A stretch of DNA of 64,000 bases. It comes from Paracoccus haematequi. Its GTDB lineage: Bacteria > Pseudomonadota > Alphaproteobacteria > Rhodobacterales > Rhodobacteraceae. Below are positions 54,603-63,196 of this stretch, in pieces. The notes beneath the pieces are model-generated. The model saw nothing but the letters and a program-made list of their open reading frames with translations. It did not search any database and was not told the origin of the DNA. The stretch spans positions 186,001 through 250,000 of the forward strand of contig CAMCVS010000004.1 of assembly GCA_945881965.1 (NCBI GenBank). Reading direction: 5' to 3'. The translations under genes were made by a program, and so were the position numbers. Numbering within the stretch: position 1 is the stretch's first letter; the number at the start of each line of letters is the position of its first letter.

Positions 54603-54620
54603 ATTTCACAAAACCTTCAT
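54603..54620. promoter_or_regulatory. Possible Pho box upstream of pstB
   Basis: ATTTCAC-AAAA-CCTTCAT (7-mer, 4-nt spacer, 7-mer) has the 11-bp periodicity and TTCA/TCA core of PhoB boxes, with 4-5 of 7 matches per half to CTGTCAT. It reads on the plus strand, opposite to pstB, which weakens the case. Confidence 0.3.
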
Positions 54621-54636
54621 GGTTCGCGAAAACCCG

Positions 54637-55254
54637 TCATGCGCCATAGCGCGCCAGAAACGTGTCAACCGCGCCCCGGATCACGCGGTCCACCTCGGGA
54701 CGGCTGAATTTGGTCTGGATGCCGAACACCGCGCGCATCCACAGCTGCGTCTTGCACAGTTCGGCAAACTGATCCGCCGCCAGCGGGATATCGTCGATGT
54801 GCAGCTTGCCCGCCGCAACCGCCTCGGTCAGATATTCGGAAATGCGGTCATGGCCCAGACGCGGGCCGCTGTCATAGAACGCGCGCGCCAGTTCTGGGAA
54901 ACGCTCAGACTCGGACATGCAGACCCGGAACACCGCCTGCGCGAAATCCGACAGCACAAATCCCACGATATGGCGCGCGACCTGTTCCAGCACCTGTTCC
55001 GGGGCGGCATCGCGCGGGATGTCGGCCACGGCGGTTTCGGCCTGTCGGTTACATTCGTTGCGCACCACCGCGACAAACAACTGCGCCTTGTCGGGGAAAT
55101 AGGAATAAAGGGTTGCCTTGCTGACCCCGGCGGCGCGGGCGATTTCATCGACGGACGCGGCCTCGAATCCCTGTGTCATGAACACCTGCCGCGCGCCGTC
55201 CAGCACCTGGTCGAATTTCCGGCCGCGGCGGGACGAGGGGGCAGGCAGGGACAT
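54637..55254 (-). CDS. TetR/AcrR-family regulator
   Basis: A 205-aa regulator. The N-terminal HTH is DQVLDGARQVFMTQGFEA then VDEIARAAGVSKATLYSYF; the C-terminal part is a TetR_C-like ligand-binding helical domain. It probably represses itself or neighbours; the ligand is unknown. It is divergent from mbfA, whose operator is Irr-like rather than TetR-like. Start 55254 follows GAGAGGAACCCG. Confidence 0.88.
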   Translation of the reverse strand: MSLPAPSSRRGRKFDQVLDGARQVFMTQGFEAASVDEIARAAGVSKATLYSYFPDKAQLFVAVVRNECNRQAETAVADIPRDAAPEQVLEQVARHIVGFVLSDFAQAVFRVCMSESERFPELARAFYDSGPRLGHDRISEYLTEAVAAGKLHIDDIPLAADQFAELCKTQLWMRAVFGIQTKFSRPEVDRVIRGAVDTFLARYGA

Positions 55255-55362
55255 CGGGTTCCTCTCAGGGCTGGGGGACAATAGACCTGTTAGTTCAGTT
55301 TCGGCAAGCCGCGCGGGCGGGACGGTCCGGCAGGGCTTGTCACCGTGACGGGCGCGGAATAG

Positions 55363-55379
55363 TTTAGAATCAATCTAAA
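55363..55379 (+). promoter_or_regulatory. Irr-type iron-control element (ICE box) of mbfA
   Basis: TTTAGAATCAATCTAAA: perfect 6-bp arms (55363-55368 and 55374-55379) with a 5-nt spacer. It matches the known alphaproteobacterial ICE pattern TTTAGAAnnnTTCTAAA closely. It ends 13 bases before the mbfA ATG, a repressor position. Confidence 0.82.
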
Positions 55380-55392
55380 TCGGAGAGCCATC

Positions 55393-56367
55393 ATGCCGTT
55401 GTTCAGCTATCGCCGCCAATTCCGCGACCTGTCCGAGGCCGAGGTGCTGGCGCTGGCGATCTCCTCCGAAGAGGATGACGCGCGCATCTATCGCAGCTAT
55501 GCGGCGCGGCTGGTGGCGGAATATCCCGACACGGCGCGGATTTTCGATGGCATGGCGGCAGAAGAGGATTTGCACCGCCAGCGCCTGATCGACTTGTTTC
55601 GTCGCCGGTTCGGCGAGATGATTCCCCTGATCCGGCGCGAACATGTCGCGGGGTTTTATGCCCGCCGCCCGGTGTGGTTGATGAAAACCCTCAGCCTGGA
55701 CCAGGTGCGCGCCGAGGCGGCGGCGATGGAACAGGCGGCAGAGCATTTCTACCTGACCGCCGCCAAGGCAACATCGGATGCGGGCACCCGCAAGCTGTTG
55801 GGCGATCTGGCGGCGGCCGAGGCCGGACACCGCCACCGGGCCGGGACATTGGAAGCTGCCAGCCTGACGCCCGACGCCCGCGCCGACGAAGACCGCGCCG
55901 AACACCGCCAATTCGTGCTGACCTGGGTGCAGCCGGGGCTGGCGGGGCTGATGGATGGGTCGGTGTCGACGCTGGCCCCGATCTTTGCGGTGGCCTTTGC
56001 CACGCAGGACACCTGGACCACGTTTCTGGTGGGGCTGGCGGCCAGCGTCGGCGCGGGGATTTCGATGGGCTTTACCGAGGCCGCATCCGACGACGGGCAA
56101 TTGTCGGGGCGCGGGTCACCTGTGAAGCGCGGCATTTCGGCGGGGTTGATGACCACCATCGGCGGGCTGGGCCATGCGTTGCCCTATCTGATCCCGGATT
56201 TCTGGACCGCGACGATCACGGCTATGGTGGTGGTGTTCGTGGAATTGTGGGCGATTGCCTGGATCCAGAACCGTTACATGGAAACCCCGTTCTGGCGCGC
56301 GGCGTTTCAGGTGGTGCTGGGCGGCGCTTTGGTGTTTGCCGCAGGTGCGTTCATCGGCGGCGGTTGA
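55393..56367 (+). CDS. mbfA: Membrane-bound ferritin-like iron/manganese exporter (rubrerythrin-VIT1 fusion)
   Basis: A 324-aa fusion. Residues 1-165 are a rubrerythrin/ferritin-like domain: SSEEDDARIYRSYAARL, AAEEDLHRQRL, AAAMEQAAEHFY and AAAEAGHRHRA supply Glu and His iron ligands. From about residue 180 a CCC1/VIT1 transporter follows, with MDGSVSTLAPIFAVAFA and SVGAGISMGFTEA. In Bradyrhizobium and Agrobacterium MbfA exports iron under Irr control, and the ICE box upstream supports the same here. CGGAGAGCC precedes the ATG. Confidence 0.93.
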   Translation: MPLFSYRRQFRDLSEAEVLALAISSEEDDARIYRSYAARLVAEYPDTARIFDGMAAEEDLHRQRLIDLFRRRFGEMIPLIRREHVAGFYARRPVWLMKTLSLDQVRAEAAAMEQAAEHFYLTAAKATSDAGTRKLLGDLAAAEAGHRHRAGTLEAASLTPDARADEDRAEHRQFVLTWVQPGLAGLMDGSVSTLAPIFAVAFATQDTWTTFLVGLAASVGAGISMGFTEAASDDGQLSGRGSPVKRGISAGLMTTIGGLGHALPYLIPDFWTATITAMVVVFVELWAIAWIQNRYMETPFWRAAFQVVLGGALVFAAGAFIGGG

Positions 56368-56386
56368 CCTGCCCGACACGCGCATG

Positions 56387-56422
56387 AAAAAGGGGCGCCG
56401 TCGCGGGCGCCCCTTTCCGTTT
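56387..56422. terminator. Bidirectional terminator between mbfA and phoX
   Basis: Perfect 11-bp stem, arms 56389-56399 and 56406-56416, 6-nt loop. The plus-strand side ends in TTTCCGTTT, and the minus-strand side in TTTTT. It can serve both convergent genes. Confidence 0.88.
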
Positions 56423-56432
56423 ATCAGGCAGG

Positions 56433-58361
56433 TCAGCCGATCAGCGCGTTGTCGTCACGCTTGATCGCGATGATGGCCGATTGCGGCAGGCCATTGCCCG
56501 TGGGCCACGAACCACCGGGGTGCTGGATGCCGACGAACATGGTGCGCCGGTCGGCGGACCATGTCAGGCCGGTGACCTCGCTGTCCTTCGGGCCGGTCAG
56601 GAAACGCGCGATTTCGCCGGTGACGGGGTCGCCTGCCAGCATCTGGTTATTCCCCATGCCGGCATAATCGCCTTCGTTGCTGTCTTCGCCATCGGTCTGG
56701 ATCCAGACCAGACCGGTCGAGTCGATCTGCATCCCGTCAGGCGAATTGAACATGTTGCCCTGCGTCACGTTCGGCGACCCGGCATAGGGCGTGCCCGCAT
56801 GCACGGTCGGGTTGCCCGCCATGACATACAGATCCCAATCGAACGTCGCCGCCGCGTGGTCATCGCCATGCGCGCGCCAGCGCACGATCTGGCCAAAGTT
56901 GTTCTTGGCGCGCGGGTTGACCGGGTTCGGGTCCATCACGTCGCCGCCCGCATTGGCGCGCGGCTTGCCCGCGTCATCGGTGGCACCCCGGCGCGCGTTG
57001 TTGGTCAGGCAGCAATAGGCCTCGATCGCCAGCGGGTTGACGGCGACCCATTCCGGGCGGTCCATCGTGGTGGCGCCGACCTTGGACGCGGCGGTGCGGG
57101 TGAACACCAGGATTTCCGGCAAGGTCATGCCGGTCGCCGCAGGCGTCAGCGCGACCCATTCGCCCTTGCCGTCCTCGGTGAACTTGGCCACCGACAGCAC
57201 ACCGTCATCCAAGAGGCCGTCGGTCGAACCGCCCGGGGTATAGATGCCGTTCGACACGAAGCGATACAGGAATTCGCCACGCTCGTCGTCGCCCATATAA
57301 ACCACGATCCGGCCATCGGCGGCCAGCACCACTGCGGCGTTTTCATGCTTGAAGCGGCCAAGGCCGGTGTGCTTGACCGGCACGCTGTCCGGCTTGGTCG
57401 GGTCGATTTCGACGATATAGCCCGCGCGATGGGGTTCATTCGGGTTCTTGGCGGTATCAAAGCGCGCGTCATGCACGTGATACTGATAGCGGAAGCCTTC
57501 GGCGGTGATGCCATAGCGCTTGTAGCCCGCCGCGACCGCGGGGTCATAGGTCGCGTCCGCATTGGTGGACCCGAAGTAGCCGTTGAAGTTTTCCTCGCAG
57601 GTCAGGTAGGTGCCCCACGGCGTGCGGCCCGAGCCACAGTTGTTCATGGTACCCAGCGACAGGGTGCCGGTCTGGTCGGCCTCGGTTTTCAGCAGGTCAT
57701 GACCGGCGGCGGGGCCGACGATCTGCATCGGTGTGTTGTGGTGGATGCGGCGATTGAAGGGGCTGTCCTTGACCACGGTCCAGCCCGCGTCGGTTTCCGC
57801 GATTTCCATCACGGTGACGCCCTGCAACTGCTGCAGTTTCAGCACGTCACCGGCATTGGCCGGCGCGCCATCCTGTGCGGCGGGCAGGTTGATCTTGTTG
57901 TTCACGTATTCATGGTTGATCGCGATGATCTGCCGGCCCTGGAAGCTGAACAGTTCCATGCCATCGGTGTTTTCGCCGAAGATGCGGTCGGATTTGTCAA
58001 CCGCGCCGCCTTCGGTCACGTCATAGCCATCGGCATCCGAGAACAGCGCGTCGCCCCACTTGGCCACCACGTTCCACGAATAGCCTTCGGGCACATGCAC
58101 GTCGAAATCTGTCTGCATCGCGATAGGCGTAAACGCGAAACGCGACACAGCGGCCTGCGCCTGTGCCGAGGTCGAATTCAGCAGGCCAGCGCCCATCACG
58201 GCGGCACCCGATCCAAAGGCCAACAGGCCCGACAGGAACCCGCGGCGCGAGATCGCAGCCTCGACCACGCGGTCGAAATCATTGGTCGCGGGACGCGGGA
58301 AATTCAGTTCGTCCCATTCGTCGGCGGAAAGGTCTTGAATATCGATCTGGTGGTCAGACAT
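56433..58361 (-). CDS. PhoX-family secreted phosphatase (DUF839)
   Basis: A 642-aa calcium/iron-dependent alkaline phosphatase-like protein. A twin-arginine signal (ISRRGFLSGLLAFGSG, residues about 37-52) shows Tat export. Core segments are CEENFNGYFG, HENAAVVLAADGRIVVYMGDDERGEF split over two strands, and the terminal GIQHPGGSWPTGNG. PhoX releases phosphate from organic esters. The ATG at 58361 follows AGGAGGCC. It follows the aspartoacylase-like gene by 76 bases. No Pho box was seen upstream. Confidence 0.9.
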   Translation of the reverse strand: MSDHQIDIQDLSADEWDELNFPRPATNDFDRVVEAAISRRGFLSGLLAFGSGAAVMGAGLLNSTSAQAQAAVSRFAFTPIAMQTDFDVHVPEGYSWNVVAKWGDALFSDADGYDVTEGGAVDKSDRIFGENTDGMELFSFQGRQIIAINHEYVNNKINLPAAQDGAPANAGDVLKLQQLQGVTVMEIAETDAGWTVVKDSPFNRRIHHNTPMQIVGPAAGHDLLKTEADQTGTLSLGTMNNCGSGRTPWGTYLTCEENFNGYFGSTNADATYDPAVAAGYKRYGITAEGFRYQYHVHDARFDTAKNPNEPHRAGYIVEIDPTKPDSVPVKHTGLGRFKHENAAVVLAADGRIVVYMGDDERGEFLYRFVSNGIYTPGGSTDGLLDDGVLSVAKFTEDGKGEWVALTPAATGMTLPEILVFTRTAASKVGATTMDRPEWVAVNPLAIEAYCCLTNNARRGATDDAGKPRANAGGDVMDPNPVNPRAKNNFGQIVRWRAHGDDHAAATFDWDLYVMAGNPTVHAGTPYAGSPNVTQGNMFNSPDGMQIDSTGLVWIQTDGEDSNEGDYAGMGNNQMLAGDPVTGEIARFLTGPKDSEVTGLTWSADRRTMFVGIQHPGGSWPTGNGLPQSAIIAIKRDDNALIG

Positions 58362-58437
58362 GGTTGGCCTCCTGGTTGACGTCCGCAGCAATTTTGCGGC
58401 CCAACGTTACAACTGGATGACGAATCGCCTGCCTGCG

Positions 58438-59463
58438 TCAGATGATCTCGTCCTCGTCCAGCAGGGCCGGTGTATCCAGCGGCGGGGCGATCAGGCCAGA
58501 GGTCCGGTCCGGCACCGCGATATGGAACAGCGCGTCGCCCTCGTTGACGATGGGCAGATGCGACCGCCCGATGATGATGCCGGTTTCGGGCGCAGCAAGC
58601 GGCACATCCACCAGACCGAACGGGTCAGACACCGTGCCCAGCAGCGCGCCACCCTCGACCAGATCGCCGATGGTGCGATGCGTGCGGATCAACCCGCCCG
58701 CAGGCGCGCGCACCCAATAGGACCGGTTGCAGGTGACGGGGGGCACCGTCGGGCGCGGGATGCCGCGCGCCGGGATCATGCCAAGGGCGGCCATCACCGA
58801 CAGGATGCCCGCCACACCGGTCCGGGCCGCGCCCTCGTCGAACCGCAGCCCCTCGCCCGCCTCATACAGCAAGACATCAACACCCGACGCCTCGGCCACC
58901 AACCGCAATGACCCCTCGCGCAGTTTGGATTGCAGGATGACCGGGGCACCAAAGGCCCGCGCCAGGTCCAGCAGACGCGGGTTGCCCGGTGTCAGGCGCA
59001 GCTGCGGCAGGTTGCTGCGCTGGACCGCCGCCGAATGCAGGTCGATACCGAACGAACACCGCAGCACCACCTGTGTCAAAAAGATATGCGCCAGCCGCGC
59101 CGCCAGACTGCCCGACGCCGACCCCGGAAACACCCGGTTCAGGTCGCGCCGGTCGGGCAGATAGCGGGATTGATTGAGAAACCCGAAGGTATTGACGATG
59201 GGCACCGCCAAAAGCGTGCCCGCCATCCCCTTGAGTTGTGGCGCTTTCAGCAGGCGGCGGACGATTTCGACCCCGATCACCTCGTCGCCATGGATCGCGG
59301 CAGAGACAAAGATCACCGGGCCGGGGCGTCGCCCATGCACCACATGCACCGAAATCGTCACCGGCGTGTGGTCGGACAACACCGATACCGGCAATTCGAC
59401 CGTGCTGCGTGTTCCGGGGGCGATGTCGCGCCCGGCAATCTGAAACGCGCCCCGTGGGGTCAT
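58438..59463 (-). CDS. Succinylglutamate desuccinylase/aspartoacylase family protein
   Basis: A 341-aa M14-like zinc deacylase. The first zinc ligands are in [10 protein letters not shown] (His58, Glu61), and the third His is in GIDLHSAA. The C-terminal part (from about 230) is a lipoyl-like beta-barrel ([21 protein letters not shown]). Related proteins remove acyl or amino-acyl groups from glutamate or aspartate. Its start overlaps the rimK stop by four bases, so it acts with RimK: the ligase adds, this enzyme could remove, glutamyl groups (inference). Confidence 0.85.
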   Translation of the reverse strand: MTPRGAFQIAGRDIAPGTRSTVELPVSVLSDHTPVTISVHVVHGRRPGPVIFVSAAIHGDEVIGVEIVRRLLKAPQLKGMAGTLLAVPIVNTFGFLNQSRYLPDRRDLNRVFPGSASGSLAARLAHIFLTQVVLRCSFGIDLHSAAVQRSNLPQLRLTPGNPRLLDLARAFGAPVILQSKLREGSLRLVAEASGVDVLLYEAGEGLRFDEGAARTGVAGILSVMAALGMIPARGIPRPTVPPVTCNRSYWVRAPAGGLIRTHRTIGDLVEGGALLGTVSDPFGLVDVPLAAPETGIIIGRSHLPIVNEGDALFHIAVPDRTSGLIAPPLDTPALLDEDEII

Positions 59464-60365
59464 CCTTTGCCCTTTGTCCTTGTGTGACCGGGTTCGGCGT
59501 TTTTCTCGATGAACGCGATGATGCGCTCTGCCACGTCGATCCCTGTCGCCTTTTCGATGCCTTCCAGACCGGGGGACGAATTGACCTCCATCACCACCGG
59601 TCCGTGGTTGGACCGCAACATGTCCACCCCGCAGACATTCAGCCCCATCGACCGGGCCGCGCGCAAGGCGGTTGCGCGTTCTTCGGTGGATAATTTGATG
59701 ACTTTGGCCGATCCGCCCCGGTGCAGGTTGGATCGAAATTCACCATCTGCCCCTTTTCGCATCATCGCGGCGACGATCTTGCCGCCGACGACAAAGGCGC
59801 GGATGTCGGATGCGCCCGCCTCCTTTATGTATTCCTGCACCATGATGTTCACCTCGGCGCTGCGGAACGCCTCGATCACCGATGTGGCGGACCGTTCGGT
59901 ATCGGCCAGAACGACGCCGATCCCTTGCGTGCCTTCCAAGAGCTTGATCACCACGGGGGCACCGCCCGCAAGGCGGATCACCTCTTCGGTCTGTTTCGGG
60001 TCATAGGCAAAAGTCGTGACCGGCAGGCCGATGCCGTCCCGCGCCAGCAGTTGCATCGACCGCAGCTTGTCGCGGGACCGCCCGATGGCCACGCTTTCGT
60101 TCAGGGGATAGACGCCCATCATCTCGAACTGCCGCAGAACGGCGAGGCCATAGAACGTCACCGAAGCCCCGATGCGCGGGATCACCGCGTCATAAACCGG
60201 CAGCTTTTCGCCATTGTAATACACTTCCGGGCGGCGCGACACGATGTTCATATAGCATCGCAGCGTATTAATTATATCGAATGTATGGCCGCGCGCCTCT
60301 GCCACCTCTTTCAGCCGCCGGTGGGAATACAGCGTCGGATTGCGCGCCAGCATGGCAATTTTCAT
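59460..60365 (-). CDS. rimK: RimK-type ATP-grasp alpha-L-glutamate ligase
   Basis: A 301-aa ATP-grasp ligase. The N-terminal [20 protein letters not shown], the ATP-binding [19 protein letters not shown], and the metal-binding [18 protein letters not shown] are all intact. RimK adds glutamates to the C-terminus of ribosomal protein S6 in E. coli and Pseudomonas; in this operon context another target is possible. It overlaps the upstream retropepsin-like gene and the downstream deacylase by four bases. Confidence 0.93.
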   Translation of the reverse strand: MKIAMLARNPTLYSHRRLKEVAEARGHTFDIINTLRCYMNIVSRRPEVYYNGEKLPVYDAVIPRIGASVTFYGLAVLRQFEMMGVYPLNESVAIGRSRDKLRSMQLLARDGIGLPVTTFAYDPKQTEEVIRLAGGAPVVIKLLEGTQGIGVVLADTERSATSVIEAFRSAEVNIMVQEYIKEAGASDIRAFVVGGKIVAAMMRKGADGEFRSNLHRGGSAKVIKLSTEERATALRAARSMGLNVCGVDMLRSNHGPVVMEVNSSPGLEGIEKATGIDVAERIIAFIEKNAEPGHTRTKGKG

Positions 60366-60868
60366 GGGATGACCTTTCGGGGTCTGCGTGGCTTTTTGGG
60401 TTTCGGCGCGCGGGGGCGGGGTGGGCCTGCCAGTTCGGATTGGCCGGGATGTACCAGAATATTGTGACCGCGAATTGCCGTGCGCCCCAGAATCAGCGGA
60501 AAAGTCATTGCTTCGCGGTCAGCAAGGCTGACCTCGATGCGCCACAACCGCTCGCCAAGGCGCACCTGCGTTTCGATCACGATACGCTCCTCGGGCACCC
60601 CGGACGTGTTCTTGATCGCGCGGGCGTCGATCACCGGGGCCTCGCAATCCACCGCCTCGGGCAGACCGGCATGGGGCACATGAAACCTGACCCAGGGCGC
60701 GCCGTCGCGGTCAAAACGGCGGATGCGTTCTGCATGGATGGCCGATGTGCGCGCGCCTGTGTCCACCTTGGCCATCGCATGATTTATGCCCAATTGCGGA
60801 AGCGCCACGCATTCGCGCCAACCGATGACAAAGGGCTGTCTGGGTGGTTTCACCGGGGCCTCCGTCAT
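60362..60868 (-). CDS. Retropepsin-like / ATP-dependent zinc protease family protein (RimB-like)
   Basis: A 168-aa protein of the RimK-associated PF05618 family. The retropepsin-type DTG is in [13 protein letters not shown] (Asp36-Thr37-Gly38), and [19 protein letters not shown] is the conserved C-terminal segment. The end is a basic Pro/Lys/Arg tail. In Pseudomonas a homologue (RimB) modulates RimK-glutamylated S6. The ATG at 60868 is used; the open frame upstream runs into the Zur-box region. First gene of the coupled operon. Confidence 0.85.
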   Translation of the reverse strand: MTEAPVKPPRQPFVIGWRECVALPQLGINHAMAKVDTGARTSAIHAERIRRFDRDGAPWVRFHVPHAGLPEAVDCEAPVIDARAIKNTSGVPEERIVIETQVRLGERLWRIEVSLADREAMTFPLILGRTAIRGHNILVHPGQSELAGPPRPRAPKPKKPRRPRKVIP

Positions 60869-60979
60869 CCGAGCGCCGCCATGGCGCGACCGCGCGCACC
60901 ATAGCAGGCGTTCAATGAAAGCAAAGCGACAGCGTGGCGGGTCGCTGCGCCCTTGCGCGGCCAGCATCGGCGCGCTAAA

Positions 60980-60998
60980 TATGTTATAGTATAACATA
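60980..60998 (+). promoter_or_regulatory. Predicted Zur box upstream of the COG0523 GTPase
   Basis: TATGTTATAGTATAACATA: perfect 9-bp half-sites around one central G. Its core ATGTTATA-n-TATA matches the site between znuA and zur (12772-12789). It ends 16 bases before the GTPase ATG, where a bound repressor would block transcription. The divergent retropepsin-like gene starts 112 bases away. Confidence 0.85.
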
Positions 60999-61014
60999 AC
61001 TTTGAAGGTGCCCC

Positions 61015-62238
61015 ATGCTCGCTGATCCCCCTGCCGATCGCCACACTGACACCCGCTTGCCTGTCACCGTGCTGTCCGGGTTTCTGGGGGCGGGCAAGAC
61101 CACGCTGTTGAACCATGTGCTGAACAACCGCGATGGCCGCCGGGTTGCCGTGATCGTCAATGACATGTCCGAGGTGAACATCGACGCCGACCTGATCCGC
61201 GCTGGTACCGAACTGAACCGCGCCGAGGAAAAGCTGGTCGAAATGAGCAATGGCTGCATCTGCTGCACGCTGCGCGATGACCTGCTGTCCGAGGTGCGCC
61301 GTCTGGCGGGCGAAGGCCGGTTCGACTACCTGCTGATCGAATCGACCGGCATCGCCGAGCCTCTGCCCGTGGCGACCACCTTTGATTTCCGCGATGAACA
61401 GGGCGCCAGCCTGTCGGATGTCGCGCGGCTGGACACCATGGTGACGGTGGTCGATGCCGTGAACCTGCTGCACGATTTTTCCAGCCATGACTTCCTTGCG
61501 GATCGCGGCGAAACGACAGGTGACGGCGACACCCGCAGGCTGGTCAACCTGCTGACGGACCAGATCGAATTTGCCGACGTGATCGTCTTGAACAAGGTGT
61601 CGACCGCAACGCCCGCGCAGGTGGATGCCGCGCGCAAGATCATCCGCGCGCTGAACGCCAATGCGCGCCTGATCGAAACTGATCACAGCCGGGTGGACCC
61701 GGAGGCGATCTTTGATACCGGACTGTTTGATGTCGACACCGCGCATCTGCATCCGATGTGGGCCAAGGAACTGCATGGCTTTGCCGACCATCAACCGGAG
61801 ACCGCAGAATACGGCATCACCTCGTTTGTCTATCAGGCGCGAGCGCCGTTCCATCCCGCGCGCATCCATGCGGTCCTGAACGGCCCGCTGCCCGGTGTGA
61901 TCCGCGCCAAGGGGCATTTCTGGATCGCGACGCGGCCCGACTGGGCGGTGGAATATTCGCTGGCCGGCGCGCTGTCGCAGGTGACGCCGCTGGGCCGCTG
62001 GTGGGCGGCGGTGCCGCCGCAACGTCTGCCGACAACGCCCGACGCGCGGGCCGAGGTCACGCGGCATTGGGTCGAGCCCTGGGGCGACCGGCGGCAAGAG
62101 ATCGTGTTCATCGGCGCGGCGATGGACCGCGACGCGATCACGGCTGCGTTGAATGCGGCGCTGTTGCCTGCGCCGGGCTTTGCGCCCCTGCTGTGGCAGG
62201 GCCTGCCCGATCCGTTCCCGCCGTGGCGGGCGGCATGA
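61015..62238 (+). CDS. COG0523 G3E-family GTPase, Zur-regulated zinc metallochaperone type
   Basis: A 407-aa GTPase. Walker A is GFLGAGKTT (residues 22-30), the metal-binding CxCC is C81-I-C-C (NGCICCTL), Walker B is [11 protein letters not shown], and the guanine site is LNKVS (194-197). The C-terminal CobW_C domain has [10 protein letters not shown] and [14 protein letters not shown]. Zur-controlled COG0523 members (ZigA, YciC, ZNG1) deliver zinc to client enzymes under scarcity. The perfect Zur box upstream makes that role likely. The stop overlaps the next gene (ATGA). Confidence 0.93.
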   Translation: MLADPPADRHTDTRLPVTVLSGFLGAGKTTLLNHVLNNRDGRRVAVIVNDMSEVNIDADLIRAGTELNRAEEKLVEMSNGCICCTLRDDLLSEVRRLAGEGRFDYLLIESTGIAEPLPVATTFDFRDEQGASLSDVARLDTMVTVVDAVNLLHDFSSHDFLADRGETTGDGDTRRLVNLLTDQIEFADVIVLNKVSTATPAQVDAARKIIRALNANARLIETDHSRVDPEAIFDTGLFDVDTAHLHPMWAKELHGFADHQPETAEYGITSFVYQARAPFHPARIHAVLNGPLPGVIRAKGHFWIATRPDWAVEYSLAGALSQVTPLGRWWAAVPPQRLPTTPDARAEVTRHWVEPWGDRRQEIVFIGAAMDRDAITAALNAALLPAPGFAPLLWQGLPDPFPPWRAA

Positions 62239-62504
62239 AACGCAACCTGCACAGCCCCGCCGCAAAGCGGCGGGCGACGCGCCCGATGGCGGAACATGAC
62301 GCGCTGCCGGTGCCCTTGCGCCGCTTTGCGGCGCAAGCGGCCTTGCCATGGAGCGCGGGGTCGTTGCGCCGCCTTTGGCGGCGCGCGCTGGCCGAGGAGG
62401 GCAGCGAGCAAGCCGCGCTTGCGCGGCTTGCTCGGGCCGAGGCGGCGATGCTGCGCGCCGAGGCGCGCAGCATCTGGGGGCCGGATTACCCCGGCCTTAC
62501 TTGA
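62235..62504 (+). CDS. Small Ala/Arg-rich protein coupled to the COG0523 GTPase (DUF6525-like)
   Basis: An 89-aa basic protein starting [20 protein letters not shown]; the centre [17 protein letters not shown], a conserved-looking Pro-Trp-Ser, and the WRRAL helix resemble, from memory, a short Rhodobacterales family (DUF6525). Its ATG overlaps the GTPase stop (ATGA), so it is translated with it and falls under the same Zur control. It may assist zinc delivery or bind nucleic acid, but no Cys/His metal site is visible. The coding DNA holds at least five perfect hairpins. Its end overlaps the convergent peroxiredoxin by 8 bases. Confidence 0.7.
   Translation: MKRNLHSPAAKRRATRPMAEHDALPVPLRRFAAQAALPWSAGSLRRLWRRALAEEGSEQAALARLARAEAAMLRAEARSIWGPDYPGLT
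62256..62474 (+). repeat. Cluster of perfect short-loop hairpins inside the 89-aa gene
   Basis: Perfect stems: 8 bp at 62256-62263/62267-62274; 10 bp at 62315-62324/62328-62337; 8 bp at 62366-62373/62377-62384; 12 bp at 62406-62417/62422-62433; 12 bp at 62447-62458/62463-62474. Loops are 3 or 4 nt. The stems have different sequences, so they are not copies of one another. None is followed by a U-tract. Confidence 0.9.
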
Positions 62505-63141
62505 GCTTGGTCGTGCGCAGATAGGGCAGTTTCACGTCGATCTCGCCGAATTTCGCGCGGGCCTGATCATCGGTCAGCGCCAAGGACACGATCACGTCCT
62601 GCCCCACCTGCCAGTTGGCCCCCGTGGCAATCGGCACACCATAGGTCACCTGCACCGCGTCCAGCGCGCGCAGCACCTCGGCGAAATTGCGGCCCACCGA
62701 CATCGGATAGGTCATGATCAGTTGCACCTTCTTGTTCGGCGCGACGATGAACACCGACCGCACCGTGGCAGTTTCCGCCGCCGTCCGGCCATCGGGCAGG
62801 TAGGCGTCCGCAGGCAGCATGTCGAAGGCCTTGGCCACCGCCAGATCGGTATCGGCGATGATCGGGAACCCGGCAGGCGCATCGGCATAGGCCGCGATGT
62901 CGGATTTCCATTTCACATGTTCGGCCACGTCATCGACGGAAATGCCCATAACCTTGGTGCCGCGCTTGGCCCATTCATCGGCCAATTGTGCGACCGTGCC
63001 GAATTCGGTGGTGCAGACCGGGGTGAAATCCTTGGGATGCGAGAAATAGATCGCCCAGGCATCGCCCTGCCAATCGTGCAGCGCATAAGTGCCCTGATCG
63101 GTGGTGACGGTCAGGTTCGGCAGCGTGTCATTGATCCGCAT
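62497..63141 (-). CDS. 1-Cys peroxiredoxin (Prx6 family)
   Basis: A 214-aa thioredoxin-fold peroxidase. The peroxidatic Cys43 is in DFTPVCTTEFG; VMGISVDDVAEHVKW and the Prx6-type RSVFIVAPNKKVQLIMTYP follow. No resolving Cys is obvious, so it is a 1-Cys type that uses an external thiol. It reduces H2O2 and organic or lipid peroxides. AGGAGA precedes the ATG. It overlaps the convergent 89-aa gene by 8 bases. Confidence 0.94.
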   Translation of the reverse strand: MRINDTLPNLTVTTDQGTYALHDWQGDAWAIYFSHPKDFTPVCTTEFGTVAQLADEWAKRGTKVMGISVDDVAEHVKWKSDIAAYADAPAGFPIIADTDLAVAKAFDMLPADAYLPDGRTAAETATVRSVFIVAPNKKVQLIMTYPMSVGRNFAEVLRALDAVQVTYGVPIATGANWQVGQDVIVSLALTDDQARAKFGEIDVKLPYLRTTKLK

Positions 63142-63179
63142 CGGCGTGATCTCCTGTCTTGGGTGAGTGAATTAGTAGG

Positions 63180-63196
63180 CTATAAACATTCTAAAG
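63180..63196. promoter_or_regulatory. Possible imperfect ICE (Irr) box upstream of the peroxiredoxin gene
   Basis: CTATAA-ACA-TTCTAAAG: the right half-site is a full match to the ICE half TTCTAA, and the left matches 4 of 6. It lies 39 bases upstream of the peroxiredoxin start. It shares the half ATTCTAAA-type core with the better mbfA site but is degenerate. The rest of the 260-bp region up to 63401 shows no coding frame. Confidence 0.3.

Noticed and set aside
58362-58437. Pho box upstream of phoX
   Set aside because: No 7-4-7 repeat matching the PhoB pattern was found.
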